This document shows positions 20,679 through 28,963 of a stretch of DNA of 33,347 nucleotides, one piece after another. The position numbers and the translations under genes are program-made. Numbering within the stretch: position 1 is the first letter of the stretch; every line of letters begins with the position of its first letter. The DNA lies in IMG/VR virus record IMGVR_UViG_3300006736_000037, positions 1 through 33,347 of that record. One strand, given 5' to 3'. The stretch comes from a virus. The notes beneath the pieces were generated by a model. That model searched no databases and was not told where the DNA came from. It saw nothing but the letters and a program-made list of their open reading frames with translations.

Positions 20679-21355
20679 GAGGAGCTGTTGTAATAATGAG
20701 CGGCGGTCTTGATAGTACCGTTCTACTCCATTACGTAAAAGCTTTCGAAGAAATACAAGAGGTTTATGGTTTAAGCTTTAATTATGGACAAAGACATTTC
20801 AAGGAACTTCGTTTTGCTAAATACTGGGGAGATAAGCTCTGTAAGGAACATAAGATACTGAATATTGATTTTATGGCTAAAATAGGCGATATTAGCGCCC
20901 TTCTAGACCATGATAAAGAAATACCTACAGAGCATTATACACACGAGAACCAACAAATCACTGTAGTACCCAACAGAAACATGATAATGCTCAGTATTGC
21001 AGTCGGCTGGGCTGAGAATTTAGGTATAACCCAGGTGTACTTCGGACCACATGCAAACGACGAAACTATATATCCAGATTGCCGAGAACCTTTTGTTGAT
21101 GCTTTATCATTAGCAACAGCACTTGGAACCTATAACAAGGTAGAAGTATTTGCACCTTTTGTAAGGGTATCAAAAGGACAAGTGGTAAAGTTTGGTTTTT
21201 CACTTGGTGTAGATTTTCAAAACACGTGGAGCTGTTATAAAGGTGAAGAATTACATTGTGGTGAATGTGCAACGTGTCAGGAAAGAATAGAAGCTTTTCA
21301 AGAAGTAGGTGTAATAGATCCAACGGAATATGTAAGGAAAAAAAGTAATGGATGA
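20633..21355 (+). CDS. queC: 7-cyano-7-deazaguanine synthase QueC
   Basis: A 240-residue ATP-dependent enzyme making preQ0 from carboxydeazaguanine and ammonia. PP-loop SGGLDS at 23-28; FGPHANDETIYPDC (137-150) is a QueC hallmark; the C-terminal zinc site has Cys201, Cys209, Cys212 and Cys215 (WSCYKG...HCGECATC). I kept ATG 20633 because AAGGAG lies 8 bases upstream inside queE, giving about 18 extra N-terminal residues before the first strand. The stop overlaps folE. Confidence 0.92.
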   Translation: MEIKSTDAQTSRNQVGGAVVIMSGGLDSTVLLHYVKAFEEIQEVYGLSFNYGQRHFKELRFAKYWGDKLCKEHKILNIDFMAKIGDISALLDHDKEIPTEHYTHENQQITVVPNRNMIMLSIAVGWAENLGITQVYFGPHANDETIYPDCREPFVDALSLATALGTYNKVEVFAPFVRVSKGQVVKFGFSLGVDFQNTWSCYKGEELHCGECATCQERIEAFQEVGVIDPTEYVRKKSNG

Positions 21356-21914
21356 TGTACAAAAACAAAATCTAGTAATAGATTTTATATCAGCTATTGG
21401 CGATGATCCTAATAGAGTTGGCTTAAAAGATACACCAGATAGGGTCGTAAGAATGTGGGAAGAGATTTTTCGTGGTTATGATAAATCTAAAGAACCAAAA
21501 GCAACTTGTTTTCCAAATGGTCAAGATGGATTACTTTATGATGAAATGATAATTGATACCGGTTATTTCTATTCTCATTGTGAACATCATATGGTGCCAT
21601 TTTTTGGTAGATACTGGTTTGCTTATATTCCTAAAAACACAATTATAGGATTATCTAAGGTAGCGGATTGGATAGATTACTTTGCCGCAAAATTACAGAT
21701 CCAAGAACGGTTAGTAAAAGAGGTGGTGGATAAGTTTGAAAAACTACTTGAACCTGTTGGTATAGGTTTAGTAATGAAAGGCCGGCACATGTGTAAGGAA
21801 ATGCGTGATGTAAGGAAATATGAAAGCTACATGTATACCAGCGATATGAGAGGTGAATTTAGAACCCGCCCGGAAGTTAGAAGTGAATTTTTACATTTTG
21901 TAGATAAAGGATGA
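21348..21914 (+). CDS. folE: GTP cyclohydrolase I FolE
   Basis: A 188-residue enzyme turning GTP into dihydroneopterin triphosphate, the entry step for 7-deazaguanine synthesis. Signature blocks: GLKDTPDRV (25-33), SHCEHHMVPFFG (76-87), GLSKVADW (101-108) and KGRHMCKEMR (144-153). Zinc ligands Cys78, His81 and Cys149 are intact. The family's EMRGV reads EMRDV. Having its own FolE lets the phage draw directly on GTP. Overlaps queC by 8 bases and queF by 4. Confidence 0.92.
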   Translation: MDDVQKQNLVIDFISAIGDDPNRVGLKDTPDRVVRMWEEIFRGYDKSKEPKATCFPNGQDGLLYDEMIIDTGYFYSHCEHHMVPFFGRYWFAYIPKNTIIGLSKVADWIDYFAAKLQIQERLVKEVVDKFEKLLEPVGIGLVMKGRHMCKEMRDVRKYESYMYTSDMRGEFRTRPEVRSEFLHFVDKG

Positions 21915-22360
21915 AAAATGATATGGAAAACGTTAAAGACTGGTGGTTTACAAAAAGTATAGAAGAAATGTCGATTCAAGAAATAGCTGAAAGAACACAA
22001 GTTGTGATGGATTTACAGCTATCAGAAAGTATTAAAACAATACCTTACATTGGAACACAAGTAAAAGTAACCTACAAAACAGAAGAATTAATAGCACTCT
22101 GTCCAGCAACAGGATATCCAGACATTTATGAAATAAATATTGTCTTTATTCCGTCTGAACTACTACCAGAACTTAAAAGTCTAAAGTTCTATTTTATGGA
22201 GTATTTATATATTCCTATATCACATGAACATTTAATAGATAAAATTTATCAGGATTTTTCTATTAGAGTGAAACCCAACCAGCTTCACATCACTTTAGAT
22301 GTAGCTATTAGGGGCGGCATAGCTACAAATGTCACTAAAGGAGAAGTAATTAATATATGA
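21911..22360 (+). CDS. queF: NADPH-dependent preQ0 reductase QueF
   Basis: A 149-residue single-domain (type I) QueF. The nucleophile Cys64 lies in LCPATGYPD, with Asp71; the NADPH motif is ELKSLKFY (87-94), close to the E(S/L)K(S/A)xK(x)(Y/F/W) consensus; His105-Glu106 lie in ISHEHL; RGGI near the end binds substrate. Spacing between Cys, the motif and His-Glu follows the bacterial family. It should reduce the nitrile of preQ0 to the aminomethyl of preQ1. No amidotransferase domain is fused, unlike Gat-QueF. The motif argues against the QueF-like amidinotransferase. Overlaps both neighbours by 4 bases. Confidence 0.85.
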   Translation: MKNDMENVKDWWFTKSIEEMSIQEIAERTQVVMDLQLSESIKTIPYIGTQVKVTYKTEELIALCPATGYPDIYEINIVFIPSELLPELKSLKFYFMEYLYIPISHEHLIDKIYQDFSIRVKPNQLHITLDVAIRGGIATNVTKGEVINI

Positions 22361-23283
22361 AGATTTATCTCGCTGTTTCAACTGCCGACATATTTAGTTT
22401 AATGGTTAGATGTGGTGTTGAAAATATCTTGGTTAGTTATTTTTATATCATAAAATCAAAAAAGTTCCACGAAGTTATAAAGCAAAGTAAGGAAGCTAAT
22501 AGCAATTTATCGATAATGTTAGATAGTGGAGCGCATTCCATTCAAACTGTCGGAAAAAAACAGAATTATAATGCGTTCTTTAAGGAGTATGTGAAGTACC
22601 TCAAAAAGTATTCATATTTATATGACCAGTTTGTTGAGCTTGATATTGAAAATGTTGTAGGTTTAAAAATTGTTGAAGTTTATAGAAAAATTCTTGAGAA
22701 ATATATTGGTAATCCAATAGTTGTTTGGCATTGTATGCGTGGTTGGGATTATTGGTTACATATGATTAAGAAATATAAATATGTGGGCTTTTCTGGTTTT
22801 ATACGGAAAGGAAAGAAAGAAGTACCTATTGATTATATAGGTAAGTTTCTTAATGCCGCAAAACAGAATGGCACAAAAACGCATGGGTTTGGTATAACTT
22901 CACCAAAAATGTTGAATAGATTCAACTGGGATTCTGTTGATAGCAGTAGTTGGCTTCAGCAGGCAAGAACAGGAAGCGTTTCTGTTCCTAGTAATATTGT
23001 TGATAAATGCCACTGCAAAAATTTGTCTAGAATAGTTGTATCAAATAAACAGTTAAGTAATAAAGACCACATACGAGCTTTACCTAAGTTTGTGAGAGCA
23101 AAAATTATTGATTATCTAAAGGAAATAGGACAGAGTTATTTTGGTGATAAGAGTAGGTTTGACTTATCTTGTATTAGTACTGATTATAAATCACGGTTTG
23201 AGGTAAATTTAATATACTATATGAAACTACAAAAAGAGATTAATGATAGAAAAAAAGAGGTTCGGCTTAACACATTAGTATAG
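22357..23283 (+). CDS. dpdA: DNA 7-deazaguanine transglycosylase DpdA-like
   Basis: A 308-residue protein resembling phage DpdA, the TGT-fold enzyme that swaps guanine in DNA for a 7-deazaguanine. MLDSGAHS (54-61) corresponds to the DSGG block of TGT with the conserved Asp; ELDIENVVG and YVGFSGFIRKG match later barrel strands; GFGITSPKMLNRFNWDSVDSSSW carries the likely nucleophile Asp region; CHC (about 224-226) recalls part of the TGT zinc site, though the full Cys set is not seen. It ends the queD-E-C-folE-queF operon. Its TAG stop is the start of the next promoter motif. DpdA role is well supported by context. Confidence 0.82.
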   Translation: MKIYLAVSTADIFSLMVRCGVENILVSYFYIIKSKKFHEVIKQSKEANSNLSIMLDSGAHSIQTVGKKQNYNAFFKEYVKYLKKYSYLYDQFVELDIENVVGLKIVEVYRKILEKYIGNPIVVWHCMRGWDYWLHMIKKYKYVGFSGFIRKGKKEVPIDYIGKFLNAAKQNGTKTHGFGITSPKMLNRFNWDSVDSSSWLQQARTGSVSVPSNIVDKCHCKNLSRIVVSNKQLSNKDHIRALPKFVRAKIIDYLKEIGQSYFGDKSRFDLSCISTDYKSRFEVNLIYYMKLQKEINDRKKEVRLNTLV

Positions 23284-23291
23284 TCTTATTA
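23281..23291 (+). promoter_or_regulatory. TAGTCTTATTA promoter motif 7
   Basis: Exact motif beginning with the dpdA stop codon, followed by TATGAAAGG. It stands 21 bases before the sliding clamp start and identifies a new transcription unit for the replisome. Confidence 0.72.
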
Positions 23292-23312
23292 TATGAAAGG
23301 AAGTGTAGAGTG

Positions 23313-24110
23313 ATGGTGACAAAAGTACAGGTCAACAAAGGCGATTTTTCTCAATTTCTTAACCAGGTGGGTCTCAGCAGCCGTGTTCCTGATTGTGTAT
23401 TACTAGCAAAAAGTAACCAGATCCAGGTGAAAGCTGTTGGTCATGAACACCTTGTATTTCTTCAAGGTGGGTTAAAAGCAAAGACAATAGAAGAGGGTAA
23501 GATTATAATACCTTCTATCCAACAGTTTCAAGCGGTACTTGACCGGTTCTCGTCTGATACCATACAACTCCAGGCAACAACAAAAAACATAAAAGTACTT
23601 CAAAAAGGTAAACAAGGAACATTTACCATAATGGCAGAGCACATGATGGAAAGTACTGCTGGTTTAAGTGATTTTAAAGAAACAGATTATAAGAAACTAT
23701 ATTTTAAAGCAAAGAAAAATGGTATTGAAGCTAAGTTCTCAAAGAAAAACTCTTTTACTACCAGTGTCAATGTGTTAAAGGAAATTATTAGTGATGCAAC
23801 AGTAGTTGGTGAAGAGTTGTATAACTTCTGTTTTGCTGCTGATAAAAACAAGTTAAAAGTTATTATTGAGAATGACACCAAGTCAGCAAGGTTTACGGTT
23901 ATACCTGAGTTAGAAGAAGTTAATATAACCAAGAACTTTCGGACAACAATGGGTTCTGGTTTACGTGAAATAGTAACGTCCAGTGGTGGTGAAGCTCTTG
24001 TTTTCTTCTTTAACCCAAAAGGTAAAGGTTTAGCAAGTATGCCAGTGTGGATAAAGGTAGGAAAATTCAACTATATCCTCCAAACACAACAGGAGGCTGA
24101 AGAAGAGTAG
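23313..24110 (+). CDS. Sliding clamp (PCNA/gp45-like)
   Basis: About 265 residues from ATG 23313; GTG 23310 is equally possible given AAGGAAG upstream. Two-domain beta-alpha pattern of clamps: a first domain (about 1-125) with FSQFLNQVGLSSRVPD and strand runs, and a second domain after it, ending PVWIKVGKFNYILQTQ. Length fits PCNA/T4 gp45 trimers rather than the 366-residue bacterial beta clamp. Overall resemblance and its place before an RFC-like loader support the call; no single signature motif exists. It should tether the polymerase and may also co-activate transcription as T4 gp45 does. Confidence 0.72.
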   Translation: MVTKVQVNKGDFSQFLNQVGLSSRVPDCVLLAKSNQIQVKAVGHEHLVFLQGGLKAKTIEEGKIIIPSIQQFQAVLDRFSSDTIQLQATTKNIKVLQKGKQGTFTIMAEHMMESTAGLSDFKETDYKKLYFKAKKNGIEAKFSKKNSFTTSVNVLKEIISDATVVGEELYNFCFAADKNKLKVIIENDTKSARFTVIPELEEVNITKNFRTTMGSGLREIVTSSGGEALVFFFNPKGKGLASMPVWIKVGKFNYILQTQQEAEEE

Positions 24111-24686
24111 ATGATAGAAATATTCGTTGGTGATATTGATTTAACAAATAGAGATGATCTAGTTAGAATCAAAAGCTTTCGTTGTGATACTTTTCTAATA
24201 AAAGGATTCTTTGCTAGTGGTAAGGAAAATGAGAAAATCTTTGTTGACGTTGACGAGTTAAAACTAGATAAAAAGAAGTTCACCTGGATAATAGAAAAAG
24301 CTCGTGTACACGTTATAATGAGGATATCCAATGATAAAGCAACCAAGTACCTAAAAGGAATGGATCTACGGCACAAGGTAGAAGTCAAGTATGTAGACAT
24401 GTGGGGAGCTAAACATAGTATATTTGACGTGTTACAGAGTATTGTAAATAATCCTGATAGGGAAAAGGTGTTTGAACTACTCAAGGGTAACACTACCATG
24501 CTTTACATGTTGATGAAGTTCTTGATAAGCAACGTGGAGAAGTATTTAGACAACGCTGAGATACTGGATTTTATAGATAGAAAAGTACTGTTGCGGTTGA
24601 AACCAATAGTGCTTTGTTATCTGTTATCTTATTGCTTTGTACCAGCAGAAAGAAAAGTGAGTTTTATGAGGTTGAAGATAAGATGA
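24111..24686 (+). CDS. Putative clamp-loader partner subunit (gp62/delta-like)
   Basis: A 191-residue protein starting directly after the clamp stop, close in length to T4 gp62. N-terminal strand-helix part (IEIFVGDIDL...RCDTFLIKGFF) and an all-helical C-terminal half (FDVLQSIVNNPDREKVFELLKGNTTMLYMLMKFL) resemble the wrench and collar of delta-type loader subunits. No P-loop is present. Position between the clamp and the ATPase loader gene is the main evidence, so this is inference. Confidence 0.55.
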   Translation: MIEIFVGDIDLTNRDDLVRIKSFRCDTFLIKGFFASGKENEKIFVDVDELKLDKKKFTWIIEKARVHVIMRISNDKATKYLKGMDLRHKVEVKYVDMWGAKHSIFDVLQSIVNNPDREKVFELLKGNTTMLYMLMKFLISNVEKYLDNAEILDFIDRKVLLRLKPIVLCYLLSYCFVPAERKVSFMRLKIR

Positions 24687-24853
24687 TAAAAGAAGAATGG
24701 GAAGAAATAAAAGAACTACAAGAAAAATTAAGTGACATTAAAACTTTAAAATATAGGTTTGATGTGTTACTTAGAAAAACGGAAAAGGAAAACGAACACC
24801 CTGAAGATTACGATGGACCTTGTTTTTGTAAACTTTGTATGAGTTATACTTAG
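24683..24853 (+). CDS. Small CxC-x2-C protein
   Basis: 56 residues from ATG 24683, overlapping the previous stop (ATGA). Charged helical N-terminal part (EEWEEIKELQEKLSDIKTLKYRF) and a C-terminal metal-binding-like cluster (PCFCKLCMSYT). Between clamp-loader genes, it might be an accessory of that complex; unknown family. The upstream extended frame from 24614 lacks a ribosome site. Confidence 0.55.
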   Translation: MIKEEWEEIKELQEKLSDIKTLKYRFDVLLRKTEKENEHPEDYDGPCFCKLCMSYT

Positions 24854-24862
24854 GAGGATAAA

Positions 24863-25738
24863 ATGCTAACGGAAAAGTATAGACCAAAAACGTTTATGGA
24901 GTTCAGAGGACATGAAAAGATAGTAAAGGCGATACAGAACCACATAAAGAAAAACAAAACAATACCTCACCTTTTGTTTTATGGTAATGCCGGTACAGGT
25001 AAAACCACCCTCGCTCTTATTATAGCTAGAACGTTGTTCGGTTCTGACTGGCGAGGTAACTTCTTGGAACTAAACGCAAGTGCAGATAGAGGTATAGGTG
25101 TTATAAGAAACAGAGTAAAAGAGTTTGCAAGGACAAAAGCATTAGCACAAGGCAATACAAAAAAAATTATCTTCTTGGATGAGGCGGATTTCCTGACGAA
25201 AGAGGCTATGACTGCTTTAAGAAGAACAATGGAGGAATACCATAGAGGCTGTAGATTTATACTATCAGTAAATTATAAAGAAAAGTTGATAGAACCACTT
25301 GTGTCCAGGTGTCTTGAATGTCACTTCAAGGATTTTAAAGCAAAGGAAATGGTGGTACACCTGTTAAAGATAATGAAAAAAGAAACAGGTGATTATGATA
25401 AAAAGATAGGAATAAGGATAGCAAAACGTTCTGGTGGTGATATGAGAAAAGCTATCAGTATGTTGAACAAGTATCTTGATGGCGGCGGCATCTCCGGTGC
25501 CGATTTGGAAGATAACCTGTTAGGTATGAAAATTGGTGCTTTCATAAAATATACGTTTGAACACGCTGGTGAAGCCGATCTGGTGTTGGATAAGATATAT
25601 AAAGAAGTTATTAAGCAGAAAAAAAGAAAAGATATGTTACCATTGGTAGCCGAAGCAAACTTCAACATGACACAAGGAACCATAAAAGTGTTACAACTCC
25701 AGTCATTGTTCTGTGGGTTGAAAGGGTTGATGAAGTGA
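24863..25738 (+). CDS. Clamp loader ATPase, RFC small subunit/gp44-like
   Basis: A 291-residue AAA+ ATPase that opens the clamp onto primed DNA. The N-terminal [17 protein letters not shown] is the RFC box; Walker A is GNAGTGKTT (41-49), Walker B/DEAD LDEADF (105-110), and SRC (148-150) carries the arginine finger. Sensor 2-like [11 protein letters not shown] and the helical collar follow. The sequence looks more like archaeal/eukaryotic RFC than bacterial DnaX, as in T4 gp44. GGAGG precedes the ATG. Confidence 0.9.
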   Translation: MLTEKYRPKTFMEFRGHEKIVKAIQNHIKKNKTIPHLLFYGNAGTGKTTLALIIARTLFGSDWRGNFLELNASADRGIGVIRNRVKEFARTKALAQGNTKKIIFLDEADFLTKEAMTALRRTMEEYHRGCRFILSVNYKEKLIEPLVSRCLECHFKDFKAKEMVVHLLKIMKKETGDYDKKIGIRIAKRSGGDMRKAISMLNKYLDGGGISGADLEDNLLGMKIGAFIKYTFEHAGEADLVLDKIYKEVIKQKKRKDMLPLVAEANFNMTQGTIKVLQLQSLFCGLKGLMK

Positions 25739-25833
25739 ATGAAAATACTTGTATATTAATTGCTGGTTTAGTAAGTTCTATATCTGGTGTGGTGATAGCT
25801 TTATATATAATTAAGAAACACTATGAACAATGA
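25735..25833 (+). CDS. 32-residue TM microprotein
   Basis: GTG 25735 overlaps the loader stop (GTGA) and the TGA overlaps the exonuclease start (ATGA), so the gene exactly fills the space. It encodes [16 protein letters not shown] followed by [16 protein letters not shown]: one TM helix (about 6-26) with a basic C-terminal tail. No obvious role in replication; could be a membrane-tethering or holin-like peptide. Both overlaps argue that it is real. Confidence 0.5.
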   Translation: MNENTCILIAGLVSSISGVVIALYIIKKHYEQ

Positions 25834-26465
25834 CAACTAAATACCTCTTCCTAGACGTTGAAACAACCGGTACATCACCTATCATACACGATATCTATCA
25901 GATAGCTTACATAATAGATGTAGACGGTAAAGAAGTGCTAAGAAACAGCTTCAACGTTAAACCATTCAGTCCGGATACCATAACGCAACCAGCTTTAAAC
26001 ATAGGTGGTTACACAAAAGAAGAGATAATGGAGTTTCCGGATTATAAAGAGGTAAAAGAAAAGATAGTGGAAGACTTTAAACTTCACATAAACATAAGAG
26101 ATAGTAACGATAAGATGTATCCGGTTGGTTTTCATGTTTACTTTGACATGAGCTTCTTCGCCATGTTTTTTAAGAAGTGTAATGATCGGTTTCTAGGTAG
26201 TTTTATAAACTGGAGGAGGTTAGATATAGCACCGTTTGTTCATATGTTGGAATGTAGAGGATTACTAAAGCTAAAGAATTATAAGTTAAAAACTGTTTGT
26301 GAACATTTTAGTATAGAACTTGAGGATGCCCATGATGCTATGAGTGATATAGTTGCTACTAGGGAATTGTTTCATGTAATAAATAAAACCACGGAATTTA
26401 ATTTAAACTCTCCTTCAGTAGATGACGATGAAATAGAAGAAGAGATCTTTGAGGAAATTATATGA
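25830..26465 (+). CDS. 3'-5' exonuclease, DnaQ-like (DEDDh)
   Basis: A 211-residue DEDDh exonuclease. Motifs: FLDVETTG (Asp9, Glu11), FHVYFDMSFF (Asp106) and EDAHDAMSDI (His168, Asp173), the set used by DnaQ epsilon and RNase T. It should remove 3' nucleotides from single-stranded DNA or RNA. It overlaps the polymerase gene, which keeps its own proofreading motifs, so this enzyme may serve repair, recombination or host DNA degradation instead. Acidic C-terminal tail (DDDEIEEEIFEEI). Confidence 0.85.
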   Translation: MTTKYLFLDVETTGTSPIIHDIYQIAYIIDVDGKEVLRNSFNVKPFSPDTITQPALNIGGYTKEEIMEFPDYKEVKEKIVEDFKLHINIRDSNDKMYPVGFHVYFDMSFFAMFFKKCNDRFLGSFINWRRLDIAPFVHMLECRGLLKLKNYKLKTVCEHFSIELEDAHDAMSDIVATRELFHVINKTTEFNLNSPSVDDDEIEEEIFEEII

Positions 26466-28963
26466 CGGTAACACTGTTTGGTGAAGTGTCAAAAAAGTGT
26501 AGTGGTTGTAATCTATCACAAAACACTATTATAAATCCGTGTATAAAACCTTCAAAGTATGGAAAGAAGGTTGAAATACTTTTTATTGGTGAAGCACCTG
26601 GCGAACAGGAAGACGAAGATAATAAAGTATTTGTTGGTAAGACCGGTCAACTCCTAAAAAAGAATTTAAAGAAATTAAGGTTTACCAACTTTGCTTTAAC
26701 CAACGCTGTTAGATGTAGACCAATAACCTCTAATGATAGAAATAGGAAACCAACCGGAGGAGAAATTAAAGCTTGTAATAAATTTCTTTTAAAGGAAATA
26801 AGGAAATATAAAGATACATTAAAAATTATAGTTCCACTTGGTAATACTGCGTTAAACTCCCTGATGAAACTTACAGGCATAACAAGGTTCAGAGGTAAAC
26901 TTTTAAAGTACAGTAACAGTAAAGCAGGTGTAGAGAATATAAACGTGTTACCTACTTTCCATCCAGCTTCTATGTTATATAAAGATGCCGAAGATAAAAT
27001 AGAGTTATTTGTATTGGATTTAAAAAAAGTAAAAGATATTTTAAGAGGTAATACTGAATTAAAAAAAGAAACAGAAAGTTTTAATTACAAGTTTGCGGAA
27101 AATGATAGTCAAGCTTTATCCTACCTAATGCAATTACAAAAGCATAAGATAATAAGTGTTGATATAGAAACTTTTAACAAAGATGATAATAGGATAACTG
27201 TTATAGGTTTTGGTTATGGTAAAAAGAAAGCCTTTTGTATACCCATTTGGCATAATGATATAAAGCTAAAACACCCTGATACAGTTAGAGGAGAGATAAA
27301 ATCAGTACTGGAGGATACCTCTATAACTAAAGTCCTACAGAACGCTAAGTTTGACGTGTTACAGCTCATGAGAGACTGGGATATAGAAACAAAAGGTAAG
27401 ATGTTCGACACATTACTCGCTCACCAGTTGTTAGACCAGAAAGGTTCCAACGATTTGGAAACAATGGTGTGGGAAAACTTACCGGAGTATGGTGGTTATA
27501 AAAAAAGGTTTTGGGGTAGGTTTGATAAATATAATAATACATATAAAATACCCATAAAAGATTTATCCGATTATAATTGCATGGACTGCGATACTACCTA
27601 CCAGTTAGCCTTTATATTAACCAAGCAGTTGAAGAAGACTGGTTTGTGGGATCTATTTTGGAACATAGTAATGCCGGTATATTCAGAGTGTTATATGTAC
27701 TTGATGTATTACGGAGTAAAACCTGATATACAATATGTAAAGAAGATAAAGAAAATGTTGGAAGCAAAGATAAGGAATATGAGATTTAGCCTTTGTGAAT
27801 ATAAAGAAGTAAGAAGATACCAGATGACCAAAGGATCTAAATTCAAACTAACATCGTCAGACCAGTTAGCAGAAATACTTTTTAATAGGATGAAATTGCC
27901 TGTAATATCGAGAACTAAGAAAACCAAGAAACCACAAGTTAATAACCAGGTTCTAATTGTTTTAAGGGATGATCATAAATCTAAGTTTGCCAAGGATCTA
28001 CTTGATTATAAAAAAGAGATAACAAGGTTGAATACCTTTGTTACACCAATACTTGATAAATGGACATGGGAAGACGGTAGAATACATCCTATGTACAGGT
28101 TTGTTGACACCGGTAGAACAGCTACTAAACACCCAAACATGCAAAACATAGAAAGAGGAAGCTTTTTAAGAAATATATATTGTAGTAGAGAAGGCTGGTG
28201 GTTGTTGGGTGTAGATTATTCTCAAATAGAATTGAGGGTTTGTGCTGCTATATCTGGTGATAAAGCAATGACGGAGAATTATGTAAATGGTGGAGATATC
28301 CATATAACAACAGGTTGTGGTATTTTTAATTGTACACCAGAGGAATTAACAAAAGACCAAAGAACAAAAGCAAAACCATATAACTTTGGAGTTATTTATA
28401 TGAGGTCGGCTGAAGGTTTAGTTTCAGATAGGAAAGACTTTAATGTAGACGGAACAAAGAAAGTAAAACAGGTGCGTAAAGATATAGAAGCCTTTTTAGA
28501 GTTATATTGTAGTGTACCGGAATACTGGGATAAGGTTTTCTTTTCTGTTAGCAAAAAGGGATACATTACAAACCCGTTCGGCAGAAGATATTACTTCAGA
28601 GATTTACAAGGTTTAACCCGTGAAGAAATAAGAAAAGAGGAACGGCTGGAAAGTTTACTTAGAGCTGCTGTAAATGCACCTATACAGGGTGGTGCTTCCG
28701 ACATAATAAAGAAGGCTTTTATAAACATAATGAGAAGATTAAGAAAAGAAAAGTTATTAGGTATGTTAAATAAGGTAGTACCAGTAAACGAAAATCACGA
28801 TGCTTTATATTGGGAAATTATTAAAGGTGTGGTAAGAGAAATAGCGGGTATTATAAAAGAGGAAATGGAGAATGTAGAAGTTCCGTGGTTGGGAGATATT
28901 CCTTTGGTAGCAGACTTAGAGATTGGCAAAAGATGGGGAACAATGAAGGAATTAGAGTTATGA
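26462..28963 (+). CDS. Uracil-DNA glycosylase (family 4)-DNA polymerase A fusion
   Basis: An 833-residue replicative polymerase. Residues 1-195 form a family 4 UDG domain: iron-sulfur Cys13, Cys16, Cys85, Cys105; GEAPGEQED (43-51); NAVRCRP (81-87); FHPASML (166-172). Then a 3'-5' exonuclease with VDIE (Asp234/Glu236), NAKFD (294-298) and YNCMD (371-375), and a family A polymerase with DYSQIELR (motif A, Asp585), RTKAKPYNFGVIY (motif B, Arg634-Tyr647) and NENHDALY (motif C, Asp780). All catalytic residues seem intact. UDG-PolA fusions are known in SPO1-type phages. The N-terminal TLFGEV may bind the clamp. Confidence 0.9.
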   Translation: MTVTLFGEVSKKCSGCNLSQNTIINPCIKPSKYGKKVEILFIGEAPGEQEDEDNKVFVGKTGQLLKKNLKKLRFTNFALTNAVRCRPITSNDRNRKPTGGEIKACNKFLLKEIRKYKDTLKIIVPLGNTALNSLMKLTGITRFRGKLLKYSNSKAGVENINVLPTFHPASMLYKDAEDKIELFVLDLKKVKDILRGNTELKKETESFNYKFAENDSQALSYLMQLQKHKIISVDIETFNKDDNRITVIGFGYGKKKAFCIPIWHNDIKLKHPDTVRGEIKSVLEDTSITKVLQNAKFDVLQLMRDWDIETKGKMFDTLLAHQLLDQKGSNDLETMVWENLPEYGGYKKRFWGRFDKYNNTYKIPIKDLSDYNCMDCDTTYQLAFILTKQLKKTGLWDLFWNIVMPVYSECYMYLMYYGVKPDIQYVKKIKKMLEAKIRNMRFSLCEYKEVRRYQMTKGSKFKLTSSDQLAEILFNRMKLPVISRTKKTKKPQVNNQVLIVLRDDHKSKFAKDLLDYKKEITRLNTFVTPILDKWTWEDGRIHPMYRFVDTGRTATKHPNMQNIERGSFLRNIYCSREGWWLLGVDYSQIELRVCAAISGDKAMTENYVNGGDIHITTGCGIFNCTPEELTKDQRTKAKPYNFGVIYMRSAEGLVSDRKDFNVDGTKKVKQVRKDIEAFLELYCSVPEYWDKVFFSVSKKGYITNPFGRRYYFRDLQGLTREEIRKEERLESLLRAAVNAPIQGGASDIIKKAFINIMRRLRKEKLLGMLNKVVPVNENHDALYWEIIKGVVREIAGIIKEEMENVEVPWLGDIPLVADLEIGKRWGTMKELEL

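Noticed and set aside
28885-28959. N-terminal extension of the DNA methyltransferase upstream of ATG 28960
   Set aside because: It lies within the polymerase coding sequence, has no ribosome site, and the residues do not match the methylase family; the ATGA overlap is the standard arrangement here.
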